Of a stretch of DNA of 64,000 nt, positions 59,171 to 64,000 are shown one piece after another (within the stretch, counting starts at the first letter, position 1; every line of letters starts with the position of its first letter). Source of the stretch: Hirsutella rhossiliensis (lineage: Eukaryota; Ascomycota; Sordariomycetes; Hypocreales; Ophiocordycipitaceae); contig NW_025408672.1 of the NCBI RefSeq assembly GCF_020360975.1, positions 1,364,001 to 1,428,000 of the forward strand. Reading direction: 5' to 3'. A program made the translations under genes and the position numbers. Under the pieces are notes generated by a model. It was not told where the DNA came from. It made no database searches and was given only the letters and a program-made list of their open reading frames with translations.

Positions 59171-60757
59171 ATGGACCCCGGCCGCCGTGATATGATAGAG
59201 AACCAGGGGTCCTTCAAGAACAGAAGCGCCACGGCTCCACGATTTGACCCAAACAATCGCGCCAGAAAAGCCACGCGACCAGACACACACTCCAAGACAG
59301 CTCAGAAGACGGCAAAATACCTGTCGCAGGACGAGCAGTCCCGCCAGTTCGTGGCCGACGAGGACAAGTTTGTCCTCAAGCAGTCCAAGAAGAAAGCCGA
59401 CATCCGGGTGCGCGAAGGACGAGCGAAGCCCATCGACCACCTTGCCTTCAACCTGCGATACATTGAATCCGAACGCGACGTGTTCGACGACGATGATGGC
59501 GACATTGACATCGAGCTTCAGGCCCCTGCCACTGTCGTTGAAAACCTCGGCGTGGATCAGCTCAATGAGTTGCAGGCCGACATCGGCACGCTCCTAGTTC
59601 TCGAGACAGACGCGACGAATAGGAAATACTGGGAGGCTCTTCAAACACTGTGTGGAGACCGAAAGTCCAAACTCGATCCTCAAGGCCGTGAAGATCGAGT
59701 TTTGCACAGCGTCGCCGAGGACATTGACAGGATCCTGAGCCCCAAGACGTACGATCAGCTCGAGGCACTGGAGAAGCAGATCAGGGCAAAGCTGCGGTCC
59801 AACGAGAACATCGATGCCGACTACTGGGAACAATTATTGTGCAAACTTTTCGTCTGCAAGAGCAAGGCGACACTCACGCGCATCTTCCAGGCCGCCTCTG
59901 AGGCAAGGGCTAAACTCTTTCATGAGCAGCGACGAAACCCAGATCAGCCTCAGTCTCAGCCTATCGCCTCGGACTCCCATTCGACCGATGCTGTTGCTCC
60001 AGGCGGAGCTCAGCCGTCAGGCAACGAGGACGCGTCTCAGGTGACAAAGGCTCTCTACGACAGAGAGGCTGCGCGGGGTATTTCTGAGAATGAAGAGATT
60101 TTCACGGCCGAGGAAGCTGTCCCTAGCAGTGTGAAGCCGCAGTGGACAGAAAAGTACAGAGCGCGGAAGCCTCGATACTTCAACAGGGTGCAGATGGGCT
60201 ACGAGTGGAACAAGTACAACCAGACGCACTACGATCACGACAATCCACCTCCCAAGGTCGTCCAAGGGTACAAGTTCAACATTTTCTACCCGGATCTGAT
60301 CGACGTGACAAAGGCTCCGACCTTTAAAATCATTCGAGAGCATGGACGCAGACGGGGAGAGTCCCATGCTGCGGCTGGTGAGGCAGATACGTGCCTCATC
60401 CACTTCATCGCAGGGCCCCCATATGAGGACATTGCCTTTCGCATCGTAGACCGCGAATGGGACTATAGCGCCAAGAGGGACCGCGGATTCAGAAGCACCT
60501 TTGACAAGGTAAAGTCAGACAATCACCTCGTCTCGTCTCCCCTCCCCCACATTCTCCTTGGCGGACTACGACAACCGAACCGCACGCTTAAGTCGGCTTT
60601 GGGTTGCACACTGCAGCAAGGGTATCTGACAAGCTTTTGTGCAGGGAATTCTCCAGCTTCATTTCCAGTTCAAGAAAGTAGGCCATACTCGACGTCGAAC
60701 AAGGAGACACAAGAGAACAAACGCTGACAAACGCTAAAAGATTTTCTATCGAAAGTA
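59171..60757 (+). CDS. cactin: splicing factor cactin
   Basis: Cactin is a conserved nuclear spliceosome-associated protein needed for accurate splicing. Three exons: 59171-60508, 60645-60677 and 60740-60757; the last two encode only 11 and 5 residues plus the stop. The joined protein is 462 residues, short for the family, as in other filamentous fungi where the N-terminal RS/RE part is reduced. The central domain begins with EDKFVLKQSKKKADIRVREGRAKPIDHLAFNL. The hallmark C-terminal domain reads WTEKYRARKPRYFNRV, GYEWNKYNQTHYDHDNPPPK, VQGYKFNIFYPDLID, then FIAGPPYEDIAFRIVDREWDYS and, after splicing, GILQLHFQFKKIFYRK. Start 59171 (MDPGRRDM) was chosen over the open frame upstream. Confidence 0.94.
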
Positions 60758-62905
60758 GATGCAACCTGGACTTGCACCGGTTGCCAATCAGTCTACTTGA
60801 GCACGATCGAGACGTATGTATAATGACGAGCTCCACGCACATTCTTCACCTTGGAACGCCTCTCATAACGGCATTAGTAGGGTCATGGGTAGCTGCAGGG
60901 AGGTTGCGTCCGGATAGACAGCCAGGGTAGGCTAGGCGGCAAGGTGGAACTACTGTCTCGGTGAAAACAACGTGGGACGGCCGCCATTGCTCATATCTCC
61001 CCGGCCACTGTCATCGCCTAAACCTCTCCATGAGCACTCTCTTTGTGCGACCACCTGGAGGAGGGGGTGTCTTGTGCCTCCGTCTTTGCGCCATGTTCTA
61101 CTGGTGAGACTGGGCTTCAACTCGTGTGACAGACTTGGCAGAGGTACGCACAAAAGGAGCGGAATCAAGCCGCGATTGGTGGCGTTGAGCTGAAGCCATC
61201 AGGCTTTTCAATCCGTTGACAGCTTTCGGCAGGCGCGTGCTGCGATGATGGTCTCCAAAGGAATGAGACGAGAGGAAGCGCTCGAGGACTTGGCGATGTT
61301 AGGTTCGACGGACAAGGCCAGACCGCCATCGTTATTTATTAAGCATCCGGGAGCAGCGAAGTACAACAAACGTCATCGGGAGCTGACGGCATTCGCGAGG
61401 CGCTTGTCTCTTGATTCAGAGTATAATGATTAAAACGTTGGACACGCTGCCGCGATATTTTACCGGACCGTTGCCTTGTTTTCTACCGAGCAGCCCTCTC
61501 GGGCTCGACGATGATGTGCATTGCGGAGGCTTCCATGGAAACATCGACAATTGTCTTTCCCTCAGCCCCCCGGACTGGCAAGGTCATGTACAACGACCGC
61601 CTGAAAACATTCTTATGAGACCCAGGCGCTGATGCACCCAAACACTCAGTGCGGGCCCAGGAGCCTCGCCATGGCTCCTCCAGGTCGCTCAGCAGGAGGC
61701 TGCGGGGCGACAGGGACATCGACAATGGATCTCAGTGCTGGTCACCTTGTAGGTCTGGAAGCCCGGGAGCCAGAGGGAAAGGGAGGGGGCGTGTTGATCT
61801 TCTTTTCTCTGCACGATCTCAAGGTGACCAGAGTGGGCTCTGACGGGTTGCAGGAGAGCCGACATCGCCATCCGCGCCCTCCTCCTCCCCCCTTCCCGGC
61901 CAGCGCAGACACCCCTGCCAGCTCCAAAGTTCTGGAGGGTAAAAATGGGGTCACACGAGCATCGCCTGGTGAGAAACTGCTCTGGCCGCCTGTGGCGTTC
62001 CTCTTCCCTGAATCCTTCAATCGGCGGCGTCCCAATTTGGTTGCCGTTTCCTTGGCTTGTGTCGCTCAGCGAGTACCGAAGCAACCCTGCGTTGGTTTCA
62101 AGCAACCCGGGCGTGCTCCTAGAGGCTATGTTCCAAGTCCTCCCATGGACCCTGAGCGCCTCTGCAAGGCTATGTTGGCCGCGACATGGAGCCCCCTGGC
62201 ATCATCTCTGGCTGGGCCAGTTTGCACCTCCGAGATCCTAACAACTGCACCGACGATGCATACCTGGAGACACCTAACACGCATGTACGCAGACGCACAG
62301 AGACACAAGAAGAGGGGGGGCACACGGACAGACACACGGGGCGAAGCTACACACGCTGGCCGGCCCTGGGGTTCCATCAAGAGACCTGGTCGCCGCTGGA
62401 GGGCCAAAGGGTGGGAGACAGAGAGAATCTGTCGCCATTGACACCCTGCCCTACCCCGTCTCAACAGCCAGGCCGTGTCGCTCGGCTCACACCACCCCCT
62501 CTTCATTCTGAGTTGGAGGGGACGATTGGGTCTGCCAATAGACCCCGCCCTTGTATCAAGGCCGTCTAGATGCTCATATTTTTTTTTTCATCCCGGCTCG
62601 AAGCAAGCTGTTTTCTGCAACAGCTACTCCACCTGCCTGATATTGACCTCATTGGCAAACTGTTTCTCTCCCACACGTCGCGGGACCATAAGAAGTCGAG
62701 AAAGAAGCTCTATCGTCCTTGATTTGTTGTCCTCCTTTCCCCTTCTATCGGTAGCTCTGGTAAGGTTTCTCTGCCCTGGATCCCATGATTGTTGCTTGCT
62801 TCACTCTTATCCGGGCCCACAATCAACACTGTTGGTTTTTGTTTTTCAACTTTCCCTCCTATTCTATTAAAATTCCTTTCATTTCCTGCTGGCTCCTTGA
62901 AAGCA
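60758..62905. other. 2.1-kb upstream region of the forkhead gene, no gene seen
   Basis: Contains many short frames but no supported protein. The last several hundred bases are pyrimidine-rich and likely a long 5' leader, common for fungal developmental transcription factors. Confidence 0.45.
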
Positions 62906-64000
62906 ATGGATACTCCATACTCCGGTGGAGCGGAGACCCTGGCCTGCGTGGCTCCCTCGCGGATCGGATCTGGAGACCACTTCCACGAGGCGGATCCTAT
63001 TCTCCCTTCCCCCCCGGCCATGGAGGACCAGGAGCAACAGTCTCCTGGATCCGCCCCGCTGTCTTCCGTCGTGTGCCACTCAGTGCCCGACTGCCACTTC
63101 ATGTCGGCCCAGTGCCCCGACAACTACGCCCTCGCCACACAGCCCTGCATGCTGATCAAGAGCGAGCAGCAGCAGTTTTGGCCGTCGCCGCCGCTGGGCC
63201 CCTGGGACTTTGAACGCGGCCCTTGCTACCAAGATGTGCCGGCCCCGGCTGGCGCCTTTAGCCACCACTACGACAGCATGCCTGTGAGTCCCGACAGCTG
63301 GCCGTCTGTCGACACGGCTTTTCTTGTGCATGAAAGGAAGTTCGGAAACCAGCAGCCCCCGGACCAGTGTGAGGACACTGTCGGACTTTGCACACCGACG
63401 TCAACGTCGAGCCTCCCGGTCAGCACGTACAGCGAGTTATCAGGGCTGCCTCTGTCAATGGAGCCCTTGGAGGTCGCCGCCTTGTCCCCGGAGGAGTTTC
63501 TCATCGGCACGCCTCCTTCGACGGTGGCACCCAAGGCTGGGTCACCGCCAATCAACCTCAATGACGTGCCAGATGTGCACTGCGCTTCTGCACGCGAGAC
63601 CAGCGTAGATGCGTCGACGACGGATGCCAAGCTTGATGAGCCTTACGCTAAGCTCATTTACAGAGCCTTTATGAGTCGGCCAGACTACGCCATGACTCTA
63701 CAGGACATTTACCAGTGGTTCCGCGACAACACCACCAAGGCTGTGAGTGTCAAAGGAGGCTGGCAGAACAGCATCCGGCACAACTTGAGCATGAATGCCG
63801 TAAGTCTTTTGAATATCCTTTCAACACCTGAGCATTCACGCGACTGACCATGGATCTTAGGCATTCACGAAGCGCCATCGCATGGAAGATGACAGGGAGT
63901 TTAGCTCCTCTGTGGAAGACGCAAAACGCGCAAACGAATGGGTGCTGGAGAACTGGGCTGTGTGCTACGGCGTTCAGAGCACGACGCGGTACCGCAAGGG
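62906..64000 (+). CDS. forkhead (winged-helix) transcription factor, 3' end outside window
   Basis: Exon 1 is 62906-63799 and exon 2 starts at 63861 after a 61-nt intron (GTAAGT...TAG), in frame. The forkhead domain begins near residue 248: EPYAKLIYRAFMSRPDYAMT, LQDIYQWFRDNT, then the recognition helix GWQNSIRHNLSMNA, with AFTKRHR after the intron. The intron therefore cuts just behind the recognition helix. The N-terminal 245 residues are disordered, Pro/Ser-rich, without a visible FHA domain, so it is not of the Fkh1/2 type on the part seen. The open frame extends upstream to 62789, but MDTPYSGG at 62906 starts the likely protein. DNA-binding regulator of unknown targets. The C-terminus is missing because the window ends. 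Confidence 0.93.

Overview
This window is nuclear DNA of a filamentous ascomycete, most likely a Sordariomycete of the order Hypocreales. The evidence is genes with several short (47-180 nt) GT-AG introns, Zn2Cys6 transcription factors, an intron-containing tRNA-Lys(CTT), a secreted subtilisin, a DUF3435-type recombinase relic and a pogo/Fot1-type transposon that looks RIP-mutated. The order call is inference; no species is named.

Layout. 0.4-4.4 kb: methionine sulfoxide reductase A and an MFS sugar porter, both minus. 6.1-10.2 kb: a Zn2Cys6 regulator (minus) and a thioredoxin (plus). 10.4-13.2 kb: a lipase fragment and a Ser/Thr kinase interrupted by one frameshift. 14.1-15.6 kb: an unrecognised protein with two copies of a Trp-rich motif. 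16.2-19.8 kb: a class-III aminotransferase relic, an intact short-chain dehydrogenase, and, divergent from it, a Rab4-like GTPase. 20.6-23.2 kb: GH2 beta-mannosidase. 23.2-28.3 kb: a 5.1 kb stretch with no gene I can defend. 28.3-29.7 kb: subtilisin-like protease. 31.2-33.3 kb: a conserved gene with a HicA-like C-terminus and one in-frame TAG. 33.3-39.6 kb: a repeat-rich island with a broken DUF3435 recombinase and a complete-ended pogo/Fot1 element (37478-39591, 44-bp inverted repeats, TA target duplication). 39.9-43.9 kb: malic enzyme and Mtc1-like protein, tail to tail. 46.0-51.9 kb: a large disordered nuclear-type protein and ribosomal protein uL14 (RPL23). 53.2 kb: tRNA-Lys. 55.3-60.8 kb: a second Zn2Cys6 regulator and the splicing factor cactin. 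62.9 kb to the end: a forkhead transcription factor cut by the window edge.

The neighbours are mostly unrelated housekeeping and regulatory genes; I see no biosynthetic cluster. What stands out is the number of broken genes (lipase, kinase, aminotransferase, HicA-like gene, recombinase, transposase) among intact ones. Two of these lesions are single-base and could be sequence errors; the others are genuinely decayed. The best candidates for something undescribed are the two-copy Trp-motif protein at 14.1 kb and the HicA-like C-terminus at 31.2 kb.
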